From Branchiostoma floridae (taxonomy: Eukaryota; Chordata; Leptocardii; Amphioxiformes; Branchiostomatidae), in contig NC_049980.1 of the NCBI RefSeq assembly GCF_000003815.2, forward strand, positions 23,325,249-23,389,248: DNA of 64,000 nucleotides, in the 5' to 3' direction. Position 1 is the stretch's first letter; each line of letters starts with the position of its first letter. Positions 1 through 12,797 of this stretch are shown here, piece by piece. Under the pieces are notes generated by a model. That model was not told the origin of the DNA. It saw nothing but the letters and a program-made list of their open reading frames with translations, and ran no database searches. Made by a program: the position numbers and the translations under genes.

Positions 1-3000
1 CCTTCAAGGAAGAGGAGATCGCCTGACAGTGGTCTGGCATCAGAAGAGATGTCAGCAGCAGGTTCCATGCCCCAGAAGACAGTGGCAGTACCAAGAGTTC
101 CCTCTCTCTCAACTGTCAGAACAATCTGTAAAACCACATGGTTGTTACTGTGACCACCTCCTACATTCAATCACATGGTGATGCTATTTCAAGATTAAAG
201 TCATTCTTTAAAAGCACAAAAAGATTTGACTCAAAGACTACCATAAATCGTGGCATCCTTCTATAGGCTGAACTGCAAACCCCGAGACATTGTAATAATT
301 GTTGAGAGCAATGTCAGGACTGAACTTACTATCTGGCTGTCGGGACCATCAGGCTCCTGGACCCTCCTCTCTGTTACATCAGTGAAGCCCACCTCCCCAT
401 TTGCTATGTCATCTGTGACAGCCAAAGTCAGGTTGGCCCGGTCCCCAAGTCGTGGGCTGCTGGCTGCTACTGCTGGCGTTACTGTGTGACACATTACAAA
501 CTTAAGAGAACTGTATCATACTGAAAATAGCACACAACATTTTACTGCATTTCTTTCTGCTTGGAAGCCAAGGCAAATTTTTGAACTGCAAAGTTGTGAT
601 ATGATTACTAGTCACTTCTGTAACAAATTGTTTTATGAAGACTTGGAGCAAAAATGTTATCTTCTGCATACGAACATGGTATGAGTCACATTTAAACTTG
701 CTGCTAGAAAGTCTATTTTTAATGATAAAATATAAAAACTCACTGTCAACGTCAGGACCTTGAAGGAAAACTTGAAAGCTTCCCCCAACTTGCAAGAAGG
801 CGTCCCTGTTGACTTGAAGTTCCAACTGTTGTTGAGATTCACCAGGACGATACGTCAAACTTCCTGCTGTACTGTTCAGAATACCTGAAGGCATAAATTA
901 CAGTACAATTGAGATTGAACATCAACTTTTAACAAAGATGAACATTTGTGCTAAGATATGAGAATTAAGAGGTGCCTGGTTGTAAAAATTATGCATGACT
1001 GCCAGAAAACTCTGGAGCAATACTGTTTCCTAATTGACACAATAGTCAAGAGCTAGTCATAGTAGGATCTATTGTCTAAGGTATTACTTACTAACAGGTA
1101 CATGTAAGTCTTAGACCAATTCTAATCAATACAGTGAAGTTCCATATACTAGGTACTTTATCATCACTTAATGATCAAAGTTGTACATTGATGTATACCT
1201 GTCTGTACTTGTCCTTCAGGAGAGTGGTATTGAGCCACGTAAGACACAGTCACAGTCCCAACCGTGCCTCCCTCTCTCAAAATGACCAACTGCAGACTGC
1301 GCACATCCCCATTCTGTAGTATCAACATAGGACCAAATATGATTTTAAAATTACTTACAGTGTTTATTGGTACAGTAGTTACTATATGAATGAGGCTATT
1401 TACATGCACATTGTAATGCATGTACATTGTATTATGTATATTGTCACATATTTCTACACCTTAACAATAACAGTCACAAATTAAAAAAAATTAGTGGGCA
1501 TAAAAAAAAAACAGATTCATCATCTTTTAATGGAAGTGCAATGTAGCATATCAACATATTCTCCAAGTGATCCAAACTGTCCATCTGTGATACCTAACAT
1601 TGAAACTACAAAACAGAATAATTATTGTGATCTCAATATGACTTACAGTGACAATCTCCTGCTGACCAGCTGATGCAAAGTTCAGCCGGCCGTACACATC
1701 GTCGCTGTCCCTGAGAATCAGCTGTCCCTCACTTGGTCCCTCCACAGTGGCTCCTCCTGTCACACTAGTTGGCAGCAATGTCAGGGTGTAGGTCTCAGCC
1801 TCCTCAGGAATGTTGTCATCAACCATGGTCAGGAGAATGTCCTGAGACCTCTCTCCATCCTGGATGATAAAGATGAAGATTAGAACACCGATTGTCATTA
1901 TGATAGCTCTACAGGTACTATTTAGCACCATACCTGATCACAAGATTTTTCTAGACTATCTCGCGATTTTTCTTGACAATCTTGATATCATTCCAGACAA
2001 TCCTGAGGTTTTTCAAGACAATCTTGAGATATTTCATAACAATCTTAAGATCTTTCATAAGATCTTGAGATTCAAGATTCCTTCAAGATTTTTTCCAACA
2101 TCTCAAGATATGGGACTTTTTCAAAGCAACTTAAGATTTTTGCAAAGTATCTTAAGATTTTTCTAAAACATCTCAGGATTGAGTCAAAACGTCTAAAGAT
2201 TTAACACAAAATCTCAAGATCCTTGGTGCAAATCTCAAGATTTTTCGATTTTGCAAGAAAGTGTGAAGAACTCTGCTGGGGGTCAGTATGATCTGTTGAG
2301 TACCAGAGAAGTTTTTCAATATATATAAGATATGTAAATTTCAGCTGTAAAAGGCTACAAGCATTAGTCCAAAATACTCAGTCCAATGATAATCTGAGTG
2401 CTGTTCCAGGCATGATACAAACAGCTGCATTTTCTGAGGGTTTCGAAATAGCTCTATTCAAAATTAAGAGTTACCTGTAAGTCAACTGTTCCATTTATTG
2501 GTCCTATATCATTGGCAACAGGATCTGTGTTTGCATCATCTCTCCTCAACTCCCACATGACAGACACTACTCCGTAGGTTCCCGCTTCTCTTGTCACCGT
2601 GAAAGCAACAAACTCTCCAGTTCCATCCTCTGCAACCACCCTTCTTGCCCTGTCCAGGCTCAGCCTTCCGTTGTGGTCGTCATTGGCAACGATTACGACA
2701 GTGGCAACATTTGGCGTGGCAAGAACAGCATCCCCAGAAGCAATGGCAAGACTGATGGTGAAGTTCTCATCTATTTCTGGAATGCCATCATCTATGATGG
2801 GAATGCTGAATTCATTTTCATAAACACTGGCACCAAAACTGATTGTAGGAGTATCACTAATGTTGAAGTCCTCTCCAAGTTGTGCAGTACCGGACACAGC
2901 ACTGTATCTTACGACGACAGTGTCACTATCTGGGCCTGCTCGGATGTCATTTTCATCGAGTCCACGTGTCACAGCTAGTGTCACACTTCCGGCTGTCTCG

Positions 3001-4805
3001 TTCACGTAATATGTAGTGTGCCTGAATCTGACTGGGCTGTCATTGGCTGGGATTGTGACTTGCACCATGGAGGCAGACTGGTTTATGTTCGCCCCACCTG
3101 TAACGTCTGTCAACTCCACCTGAAAGACTTCCTCCTCTTCAGGCAGCTGGGATAGGAAACAAGACAACAGAGTGTTAACATCAAACATGAAATTATTGCT
3201 ATGGATAGACAGAGAAGGAGGAAAGAGCAGTTACTTAAATGTGTAAAACACTTGGTACAAGAGTTTTCAATACTTTATTTTCAATTCTTTCAATATTGTT
3301 GTGCAACTTTGTTGTCTTTTCCAATATTAAGGCAGTATCATCATTTGTTTCATAAAAAATTTTGGTAGCATGAAATGACTACCTGCTAATTTGCTTAAAG
3401 ATGTTTGCTTCAAAAGACTTACATTGTCGGCCAGAACTTGAACAGTGAAGTCAACCAGGTCCTGACCGGGAGGCAGGGAAACATTCCCACTGTACTGGCT
3501 CCAGTCAGTCAATGGGCTGGGACCAGTAATCTAGAAGAAACACACAGGTTATTTTGTATGTATTTACCTGAAATGTATAATGTCAAGTACATGCAGTTAC
3601 CTCAACGTCAAATCTTCCACTTGTACTGACTAGCAAGCAATTTAATCTGCTTTAAACAGTATAATGATAATCTTAGAAAATTGTGCTGCTGTACAGATAA
3701 CAGCATCTCCTAAGAAATAAATGAATTTACTTAATTAGGATATTAACATTTAATTTAAAGAATCATGCTGCTCACCTGAAATGCTGCATACACAGTATCA
3801 GATGTTCCTCTGGCTCTCATCAGTGTGAACACCACTGGGTTGTCCCCATTACTCAGTTCTGGGACAGTCAGACTCTCAGCCTACAATAGAAAAAAACAGA
3901 TACATAACAGCTGACTACAACAGCATTTGCAAGTGACAATTGCAGAGTCTGCAATTTTTGGCCCTTTATCTCCCATAGAGTGTTTGTTTATACTGCTGCT
4001 TGGGTCCCTGACACAGCGATTGGCTGGTCTTCACACTCCTGGTCTCCTTGCACTATAAGAGTGGACTATGTGGCAAACGATTGCATTACTCAGAGAACAG
4101 AATAGTTGTAAGCATTAATCCTCAGACAGATACAAATCATCCATAATGTTTAAGAACTTACCATGCTAAATCCAACAATGCCAAAAGCATCATCATTAGC
4201 CAAGATGGTGATCGTTCCACTGTTCTGGTTGCCAATGGTTACTTGGTTTGACGAACCGACCAGCGACAGGGTAAAGGTGAACACTTCGTCTGGTTCTGGT
4301 ATGTCATCGTCATTAACAGCAAAAGTCGCAGTCTGTGTTTCTGGACCCCCAGCAGAGAATTGTAGGATTTGTGATGAGCCAACAAAATCTTCTGACCCAC
4401 CAACAATCTGTCAAGGATGAGAAGAACAATTGAGTGTTTAAGACTATGAGGCTTATTATCAATTGTACCACCGACAGAGGCAATTGCCTTTATAGTGCAT
4501 AGTGCGACTGGAAAGGAAGACTTGACGTCTTACTTCACATTGCCTAACATCATGTATATGTACAGCAAGACACTCATTGTGCATAAAAATCAATCCAGAT
4601 ATATCATGCCCACAATACTCACCACTATTGATACGCTGACATCTTGTGTTGTAGTTCCTACTTTCTGCACCTGCACCTGTACAAATGTTCCAGGTGCCTC
4701 AGTTGTTGTTATCTCTGTGTCTGGAAGGCTGATGATGGATTGGCCTTGTGCTCCACAGGAACACAGACAAGAGAGAACACACAGTAGCCAGACAGACCAC
4801 TTCAT
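1..4805 (-). CDS. ADGRV1: Adhesion GPCR V1 (VLGR1/GPR98)-like, 5' part: signal peptide and Calx-beta repeats
   Basis: This is the N-terminal part of a very large adhesion GPCR; in vertebrates the family forms ankle links in hair-cell stereocilia and the periciliary membrane complex. Exons read on the minus strand: 4623-4805, 4162-4407, 3776-3880, 3423-3530, 2475-3146, 1647-1859, 1199-1313, 744-884, 330-481 and 1-125, about 687 aa, open at base 1. The start at 4805 is chosen because it opens a signal peptide (MKWSVWLLCVLSCLCSC) and lies just after a possible 3' splice site, so an untranslated first exon probably lies further right. Repeated Calx-beta signatures are visible: acidic loops such as DDDIPEPDE and DDGIPEIDE, and strands such as NDDAFGIVGFSM, NDSPVRF and DSDDVYGRLNF. 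Their order matches the N-terminus of vertebrate ADGRV1. The seven-helix part is off-window. FRAS/FREM proteins also carry Calx-beta domains but do not begin with them, so ADGRV1 is favoured. Confidence 0.88.
1933..2260. repeat. Degenerate 21-bp tandem repeat in an ADGRV1 intron
   Basis: About fifteen diverged copies of a unit resembling AAGATTTTTCAAGACAATCTT run through the intron between the exons at 1647-1859 and 2475-3146. Because 21 is a multiple of three, the plus strand stays open for about 100 codons and encodes a seven-residue peptide periodicity (DNLEIFH, NNLKIFH). The open frame is therefore a by-product of the repeat rather than a gene. Confidence 0.75.
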
Positions 4806-7400
4806 GGCTGCTACCTGTTGAAGCATGAATGTGGGTAAACAATTAGCAACATTCTATTGTATGCAATATTCTAATCAACAGAGCATCATTGAAAAATTTA
4901 GGTGCCGATTCAAGTTCATGTAATGTTTTAGCTTCTGGCATCTTTTGTTGGTGTGAAATGCATGAGTGGAATACAACAAATTAATCAAGACAACTTCAAT
5001 TCAATTTGACTCTGTGTCTCAAATTATTTTGCCATTGGGCCATTCTGCAAATTCAATCACTGGCTGCATTACACTGACAAATTATCACTTAGCAGATAGG
5101 GAAGCATCATCTTCATTCATTAGGTTTCAAACACATGCTATGGATCCATGAGAAACATCAGCTGTGACAGATCTCAGCTGGCACTGATGTTAGTTGACCA
5201 CTGAGTATGTTCTATTGTTTATATTTTGTCCATTTTATGATGCTTACGACGTTGTATATTCTGTCTGGGTGCTTCAGGTAACAGCCAATATCTCAGATCT
5301 GTAAGCTAAAATTGTACAGATTCTAACATCTTTATTCTCCGAGCTGAGGCAGACTATATAACGATAGGCAAAGACATTATTTGCATGGCCACATACCAAT
5401 GTTATGACTGTTGAAATCAATACGTTCACATACTTTCCCAGATCCTACACATTGGAATGGGAAAGGTGAAACCTTCACCAGGCAACTGAACAATGGACCA
5501 AGCTGTGTGTTGGGAACAAAGGACCAACCAAGCTTCCTTCCATGTTCAGTCTAGCACAGCGTGAAATGACCTANNNNNNNNNNNNNNNNNNNNNNNNNNN
5601 NNNNNNNNNNNNNNNNNNNNNNNNNNNNNNNNNNNNNNNNNNNNNNNNNNNNNNNNNNNNNNNNNNNNNNNNNAAAATAAAACAGTTTGTTTTTGTTTCC
5701 CAGCCACCGTGAACGAGTCATTGATTGACATGAATTTCGCTTCACAGAAATTGAATACAAAGTTTACTCAATCATAGATATAATGTTTAGTGTTCTTCTG
5801 AATGTTAGTGCTATGTTTTATGCAGCTAAAATTATAAGACTATGGCTGCAGGTCACTTAAGCACATAAGTCATGAGAAAGATTTTTGCTACAAAAACAAG
5901 TCCTGGTGACCTTAATTCTTGCCACCTGTTATATCTAATCAATTCATCACTCTCTCTGCAGTACAAAGTACAGAGGGTAAAAGCTGTCAGAGTGCTTCAT
6001 ATAATTCGCAATTAAGTGATCTTGCATGTGAATGATTCAAATGCAAGAAAGTCTTGAAATTTATTAAAGCATGTGTCAGGGAATTGTCATGAAACACCCA
6101 AAGGCGTAGCTGTTTATGAAACTCTTTCTCATTGACTCTCAATATAGTAGATTGCAGGAAATGTCACATCTTATTTGTAGAAATTGCCTACAATTAGCAT
6201 GATAAAACACTTTGAGAGGCCAAACATTGTAGCCTTACTAAGTACTGTACTTATGCTTGACATTACAGCAACTACTCAATAAGTCAAAGATTAACTGGGA
6301 ACCACTTGTTAAGATCTTTAAACATGACTTACAACACTTGTGAAAACTTCTTTTATTACATCAAATGAGGTGGGATACTTGAAACCCTCAGGTCAGGATA
6401 GTTCTTCCGATACAGTTCTGTATTTAGTGGTGCCTCACAGTATTGTAACTATTAAATACCACATTACCAATGTTGATCTGAGACACAAGGCACATACATG
6501 GCCTAATCTTATGTAACTTTGTATTGTTTCAGCAAAATGGTGGAAGGGAGTTTTTGCCTGCACAGTGACTGAATTTGCTATCAACCATATTATGTACCAG
6601 TTGGTGAAGACTTGGATGGTTGAGTCAGACTCATGGCTGCTTCCACAATAAAATGTATACATCGTTAGTCTGCAAATATGCAGTCCTTTCCACTGTTTGC
6701 TTTCTGGAGTAATATCTAACTGAATTAGGGAATGGATTTTACAATATGTTTTATGTACAGTATTTTACTAAACATGTTGTCTTTATGTAAAGCCAAAAAA
6801 TATACAAAATGAGGCATTGTTGAAGCTTTACTGCTTAAAATTGTTAAATGTTATTGTTGATGTCTACGTAGACTAGTAAAGGTTTAAATATTAACAGAGA
6901 ATGACGCAAGTAGTTACAGGTTTAAATTCTACCTGTGACAGGTTATGAATGGTACAGGAAAAAAACAGGTGTTTAATGCACAACTAGAACATGTCCCCAG
7001 GGATTGCCACCCACATGTAAGCTACCTTTAGACACCAGCCATTATATACATTCAAAAAATTTCCCTTGGGAAACTAAAAAATCTTCCTGTTGAGTCGTTT
7101 TAGTGTAGAACAATTGTGTTTGGACTGGTGCATTGGGACCACACCTGTGATGACTCACCTGCCAATGCTAGAACATAATTTAACATGGGGGGGGGGGACA
7201 GGCATACCTTAGGTCCATGATTCGACGTATACTCATATTAGCTGATTGTTATCAATTGAAAGTACAACTTCTCGTTCCTTGTTGATTCGCTAATATTTAA
7301 CATTTAAGTAAGATTGTTGCATCAAAAACTGTAAATCATAACGGCAAACATAGCGTCAGCAACATGGATTGAAAGCCACTAATAATTTAGAGGAACGGGG
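4806..7400. other. Intergenic or 5' intronic sequence containing the assembly gap
   Basis: This AT-rich stretch upstream of the ADGRV1 start contains no recognisable coding exon on either strand. It holds the N gap and a G9-10 run near 7187. If the ADGRV1 transcript begins with an untranslated exon, much of this may be its first intron. Confidence 0.5.
5574..5673. other. Assembly gap (100 N)
   Basis: Exactly 100 consecutive N bases, the conventional size for a scaffold gap of unknown length. Sequence on the two sides may not be physically adjacent at this spacing. Confidence 0.98.
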
Positions 7401-7439
7401 ACCGCTAACTGACACCTGAAACTGTTACTATTGCCTTAA

Positions 7440-8285
7440 ATCAGGCGTGCTGCGTTACCATGGTAGCGTGTCCGCCAGAATGGCCGTAAAATACGCAGCA
7501 CCTGGCTCAGCTAAGAACCGTAACGTTACATATTCCACGTTCTCGGTTCACTTGTACGAGCTACAACACGGTCGAAATCTCGATACATTCAAGACACAAA
7601 TACGGTCTATCAACTATTATTGTAACCTGAGCATTTAAGGCGTGGTTGGCAAATTATTTGAGGTCTTTTTACGAAACGGTAGCAACGCTATCATGTGTGG
7701 CATGTAAGCCAATGTGGCAACTAGTAAACCTCTTACAAACCGGGATACTGCTGAAACGTCAAAGGTCACGCCAACATTACGCTCTTGTGATCCATCTTCA
7801 TTGTGAACAAGGAATGTGTAGACAAGATGAAGTGAAGGTATATTTTTGTACCTACCGTACACTATAAACACTGCGCTGGGCGTGATAACGGTCCCGAGTT
7901 CAGATGGCCGTACGGGGTCCTGGGACACGCTCGGAATGGATCAAACCACAACCACCTTGTCCCGAATCATCTGCACGTTCCTCCAACAGTCTTACAAAAG
8001 CATTCCCCCCAAAATTGGAACAAAAATAAAAGGCCCAAGTCGGACAATACGTGGCCTTGTCTACCCCTGCGCCATTCGTCACCTGGAGAGTTTATAGCGG
8101 TACGCCTGGCCTGGGTCACGTCACGCTCATGTGTCAACACGCTTTTGTTAACACGGGTGATTGACGGCTACTTTTGTATCGGACAGCCGAGGCTCCGCCC
8201 CCCGCATGGCTAGTGGTACCTGGTCAGGCGTCCTGTTAGGAGCCGTATGTCTCCATCAGACTCATGGCGGGACCGTTAATATGTA
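7440..8285. promoter_or_regulatory. CpG-rich patch with a GC box; possible distal promoter
   Basis: This segment is richer in GC and CpG than its surroundings. It contains a GC-box-like GGCTCCGCCCCCCGC near 8191-8205. Several short open frames exist on both strands but none resembles a known protein. Because ADGRV1 seems to have an upstream non-coding exon, this patch is a plausible promoter or first exon for it, but no transcript evidence is visible. It could equally be the edge of another transcription unit. Confidence 0.25.
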
Positions 8286-8325
8286 AGATTATAAATCATA
8301 CAGAGATGGCCAAAAAAAGACGAAT

Positions 8326-8419
8326 GATTTGCCAGAGGATGTAGCCGGCCAAAGAGGTACTCACACCCAGGGCCAACCTATGTTTCTTCAGTCTTTGGCC
8401 GGCCAGCTCTTAGGCAAAT
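8326..8419. repeat. Imperfect inverted repeat around GGCCGGCC motifs
   Basis: The left arm (about 8326-8353, GATTTGCC then GCCGGCCAAAGA) and the right arm (about 8391-8419, TCTTTGGCCGGC then GGCAAATT) are reverse complements with a few mismatches, separated by about 38 bp. This could be a small foldback element or a cruciform-forming sequence. No target-site duplication was recognised. Confidence 0.5.
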
Positions 8420-8716
8420 TGTACATACCATTTTAGTCGGGTTCTAAATGTTAGGTATCTATCTAAATCAAAGAGGAGTCTGGCATCCCAACATCCTCTT
8501 GACGTGCAATATGAGTGCTGATGGAGTTATTTGAACTACTGAAATACATGTATCTACACAAGTTGCCACGGAAAAAAAAATTATTACATCCTTACTTTAC
8601 CACTCTCTTCACTTAACGTTACATTCGGCACACAACCTGGTTCCTGAAATTGTGCATTACTCTACCAAGAAGATAAAGGAAATGTCAACTTTTGCGATGC
8701 GAATTCAAACACTTTA

Positions 8717-9618
8717 GGCCATGTTGATTTGATTATATGGATGACATCCTCTGGGAACTCCAAAACTGATGCGAGCGAGCGAATAAAAAAAAAGTTTGGC
8801 CCAAAAAAAAAGTTGCCTCCAGTATGAAATCAAAGTGGCCAGGAAGGTTGAATATAGGACTAAACACACATAGTATGGTATACCAACAGTTAGGTTACAT
8901 ACCCAGTACATTATACGGGTGCAAGACATTTTTGACATTTTTTTCTTCTTGGACCCATCCGAAAAAACAGACCTGGAAAAAATCAGAGGAACAGGTTTCG
9001 CCAATTACAAAATGGACACACTATGTCGGCAGGCATTTGGGGTCTTACCGGGGGCCAAGAAGACAACAAGAGGAAGTCAAGTAGAGTTTATAGTCAATTG
9101 TACCAAGTTTCTACAGTAGAAGGTACAGAGACAGTAATTAGCCTTATTACATTGTATATGGAGATGGGATTTTTAAATGCCAGTGGGAGTCCAATAATCC
9201 ACCAAACAGATTCCTTTGTAGCAAAACTGACCAATTACCATTGTTTTGAGTATTGCAAATTCTCAAGTTTCCACAGACAACCAGGTTCAGATCCGGACCT
9301 GAAAATGATCCTCTGGACCTGAACGGGACCTGAATTTTCTGTACTGGTACCTCCCCCTACCAACAGTAGATTTTTTTTCTTTCTGTCCTTTCATATCTTA
9401 TTCTTTGACTTTAGATCTATTTTGGCATTCTATGGCATTAGACTATGATTAGTTATCTGTTTTCTGATCCTTTTTTTTTCAATCTACGGAATATTTGTGC
9501 TCATTTTATAGCTACTTTGCCCAATTTATTGTGTGGTCGAAAACTTTTTTTTTTTTTGGAAACGGCCGAAAATTGGTGCGAGCGCGGATGTCATCCATAT
9601 AATCAAATCAACATGGCC
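8717..9618. mobile_element. PIF/Harbinger-like non-autonomous DNA transposon, 902 bp
   Basis: The element has perfect 33-bp terminal inverted repeats at 8717-8749 and 9586-9618, starting GGCCATGTTGATTTGATTAT. Both sides are flanked by TTA (8714-8716 and 9619-9621), the three-base target duplication typical of PIF/Harbinger. Just inside each repeat lies a related GCGAGCG motif and an A- or T-rich run. The interior has only short open frames and no recognisable transposase or Myb-like gene, so it appears to be an internally deleted passenger. Assignment to Harbinger rests on the TSD length and terminal bases only. Confidence 0.72.
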
Positions 9619-12600
9619 TTAGTTAATAGAGGTTTGGTCTTTGCCGTTTGGTCTTTGCCTTTATTGTGTGGACGTTTGTAGCACTGAGCATGGGCACCAT
9701 TCCTCTCTATCAGTACGTGCTAATCGTTCATAATATTGGCTAAATTTCTCCTCCGTAAAATTAGAATACTTCACATATCTGTGGCTTTCCTGTTGTTGTA
9801 AGGAAGGTAGGTTGGTTGCATCACTTACCACCGTCACCAGGGGTAACGATAATGCCATGACTCGTAATCTTGGCACGTATAGGTCTGCCTACTGATATCA
9901 TTGCTAATGATAAATTCAGTAGTAACATTGCCAACCCGGCACGTTGGCAGTTTATCATAAAAGGCTTCCAAGAGATGAGCATAGACCTAATACAAACTAG
10001 ACACTGAACGTCATCTATATCCTCATTACAATATATTCACTCCTCGAATTCATCGTTGTCGTCGTCCCTAGTGCTGAATTGCTTGCCATTGAGGAAAGCA
10101 TTTCATGGCATGGCAGCCCCTGTGATACAAACATATATTCATTCGACAACAACAACAAAAACATGGATTTGAATGAGTGATAGCGAAATATTGTACCACA
10201 AGAAATACGCTTATAGCCGACTGAGCCGAGCAATAGCAAACACCGCCCTTATATGATAAGGCATCCAACGTTCGGCATCTTTACCTGCAGTCATAAGCCG
10301 CGTACTGTATGTGTTCCCTCAACACCCTCCATATCCACCCTGAGTTGGTAGACTTTCTGTGCGGTCAGGCGGTACAGGTCATTTCCCATTCAAAACTCGA
10401 CGTTCAGGTTGGAGGGGAAGCCTATCTTGTAGTCTGCCCAAACCCGATAGAACCCCACAGTCCCATCCCGACATCTTTGAAACAACTTCAAGGACAAATG
10501 ATCGTTGAAATGGCGTATAAATCAAACTACCAATATTGTTCAAACATTGTATCAAACATTACTGTAACAGTTTATTGTATCCACGTGATAAGATCATATA
10601 GTCACGTATTAATAGCTGTTACACTCTCTACCGTAGTCCTTCATGGATATGCATTGACATTAGATTTGGGTAGTTATCTACAGATCTAAGTAAGGAGACA
10701 CAAGATTGCGCAAGAAGTCTATTTTGAAGATTCACTGTGACGATGACGTTATATGATGGCTGCGAAAAAAAAGCAAACACACACACACATGCACGCACAC
10801 AAGCACATGCATTTTGTGTGTCAGCTAACACAGATGCATCCCTATCTTCTATTTCAGGTCGTTGAATGACAGAAAGTATCGTCCAACCGCCTCCATCTGT
10901 GTCCATATCACAAACGACCAGAAAGCTTGCCAGGTTATCCCGTCGATAAACCATACACAAGCCAATCATTCAGAGCGTGGTCTCGTCCAAGTAAATGTCT
11001 GGAAATGAACTATTTGCGTTCCGTGAGGTGTTCTTTGGTTCTGTCAAACTCAAAGGTAAGCGCGAAGTGGTGTGCGACGGCGGCAGTATAATTTGTGTAC
11101 TCGACAAGTTTGTGCAAACGTCTAAACGACAGTAAAAAGCCCCAAACTAAGGTTGTCAACCTGTTATCCGCAGCAGTGTAGTTGTGTGCTTTCGTACTAG
11201 GGATATAGTTACAGAAGTGCAACAGGCCTTAGCTTTCTGTTACTATCATTCCTGTCCATATTAGTAGCTCCTTGGTGCAGGAGATGGATTCCGTTCCTGT
11301 CCCGCCCACCGCCCAATGTTTACATGGATTACACGGTCGATTAACTCTGGGACAGGCAGAGGCAGTGCTAATGATCCTGCCCCACAGGAGGGGAGCTAAG
11401 GGAGTTGGCCTGTGCATCTTGAAGATAGACCGGCTGGGGCTAATTATTCCCGGTGTGTCCTGATAGTCTCGGGGGCTGTTTGCTATATGTGTTACATAAC
11501 CAACATGGAATAATTGGTCCACAGAGCCTATATTTTCGAGTCACAGTGAGACTAATAGATTCCAAACTGTAAAATGCAATGTGATTTAAATTATTTCTAT
11601 ACACTTTCTATACACTGTCATTGTCATTGAAAGTGAGTACTTAGAGGAAAATATAAAGTCTTGTCAAGTAGGAACTGTCACAAGACATTCCTGTAAGGGC
11701 CATTCTTTATTCGATGGCTATGAAGTAAATCCACCATATCTTTTTATTCAAGATCATTAAATCAAACAACAAAACAGTTGTGTGAAGAGGTCAAGTCTGT
11801 ACACTGTATATTACTATTGTGTAACATATTTTTATGCATAAATCCACTGGAAAAAAAACTTAACTACAAGTTAAGGGCAGCAGAACACTCAGTATACTGC
11901 CACAAAAATTATAAGTTGGTGAATTTACACTTGTGCTTTGTAATGACAAAACTACATTCTGTTATTGTGGATGAATGAACTTGGAGTCAAAATTTCACGC
12001 AAATATGACAATCAATATTTAAGACTTGGACCTCTCAATGTGAAGTAGCATAAGAAATGGCATCCAAGAATGTGGTTCAAGGAAGGTCAACTGCTATACC
12101 AATATGTACAAGAAGTCACAAAGTTATAAAACATCTAAAGATAAAAATTTGTCACAGTTGCCATGTACAACATTTTACAATCTCCCCTTAAGAAGCATGG
12201 ACCTGATAGGAGAGAGACACTATCCACTATTCACAGCAAGCTACAGAATATTACTTTAATAGTGACAAGAAAAGAGGATATTTGTGCTACCTATGGAAAC
12301 CCTAGGTACAAAATTGTCCCCAGAAGAGCGATGTCCTTAAATTCTGCTTGTACATTTGGCATTTTTTTTACATTTTGTTGAGGTTGTCCACAGTAGCAAC
12401 TCAACCTTTCTCACAGTCACAGCTTTAGTACAGTAACTACATTGTACGAGAAAACTAAGTACATATTCATTGTACATTAATATACAGGCTGCTTGGATAG
12501 TCAAAATCACAAAATGTTCTAATCAAACAGACCCATGAGTAGAATTTGTTAATTGACCACCACCCTGAACAAAAGGCAAGTCAATATGATAATAGTACTA

Positions 12601-12797
12601 TGATTACATGTTGTTGAGCATGTATGAAAATACAATTCTGCCTTCCTCAAGCTGCTAGGCTTTATCACGAATCTACTTAAAAGTACAATCCATGGAGACA
12701 CATATGTAACAACTGTAGGCTGTACAGTAAAGAAATCAAATCAAATCTAGGAAGAGAATGTTACAGCTTGTTTCTACTGTCGGTCTCCTCAAACATA
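9619..12797. other. Gene-poor interval between the Harbinger-like element and DNAI1
   Basis: Besides the FReD relic, this interval contains a CA-rich microsatellite (about 10777-10806) and open frames at 11010-11222 and 11229-11522 (minus) that I do not recognise. The part from about 11600 to 12797 is AT-rich and probably includes the 3' UTR of DNAI1. Minus-strand AATAAA signals (TTTATT on the plus strand) occur near 11706 and 11741. Confidence 0.5.
10285..10985 (-). pseudogene. Broken fibrinogen-related (FReD) domain relic
   Basis: On the minus strand, 10859-10980 encodes the start of a fibrinogen C-terminal domain (DNLASFLVVCDMDTDGGGWTI, read here as two joined motifs around VCDMDTDGGGW). 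The next FReD segment lies at 10285-10474 (RDGTVGFYRVWADY, then NVEF, MGNDLYRLTAQ and LRVDMEG). The highly conserved Trp after EF is a TGA stop (10390-10392), the first segment lacks a clear GT donor where the domain should continue, and a frame change is needed near 10300 to read YAAYDC. The C-terminal half of the domain was not found. FReD genes (ficolin, tenascin, FREP-like lectins) are numerous in invertebrate deuterostomes, so this is best read as a decayed copy. Confidence 0.72.

Noticed and set aside
1864-2166. 100-codon plus-strand open frame
   Set aside because: It is produced by the 21-bp tandem repeat inside an ADGRV1 intron and has no independent support.
5546-5760. Open frames crossing the N gap
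   Set aside because: They are artefacts of translating unknown bases.
11229-11522. 97-codon minus-strand open frame in a GC-rich patch
   Set aside because: No recognisable domain, no splice context, and comparable frames exist on the opposite strand.
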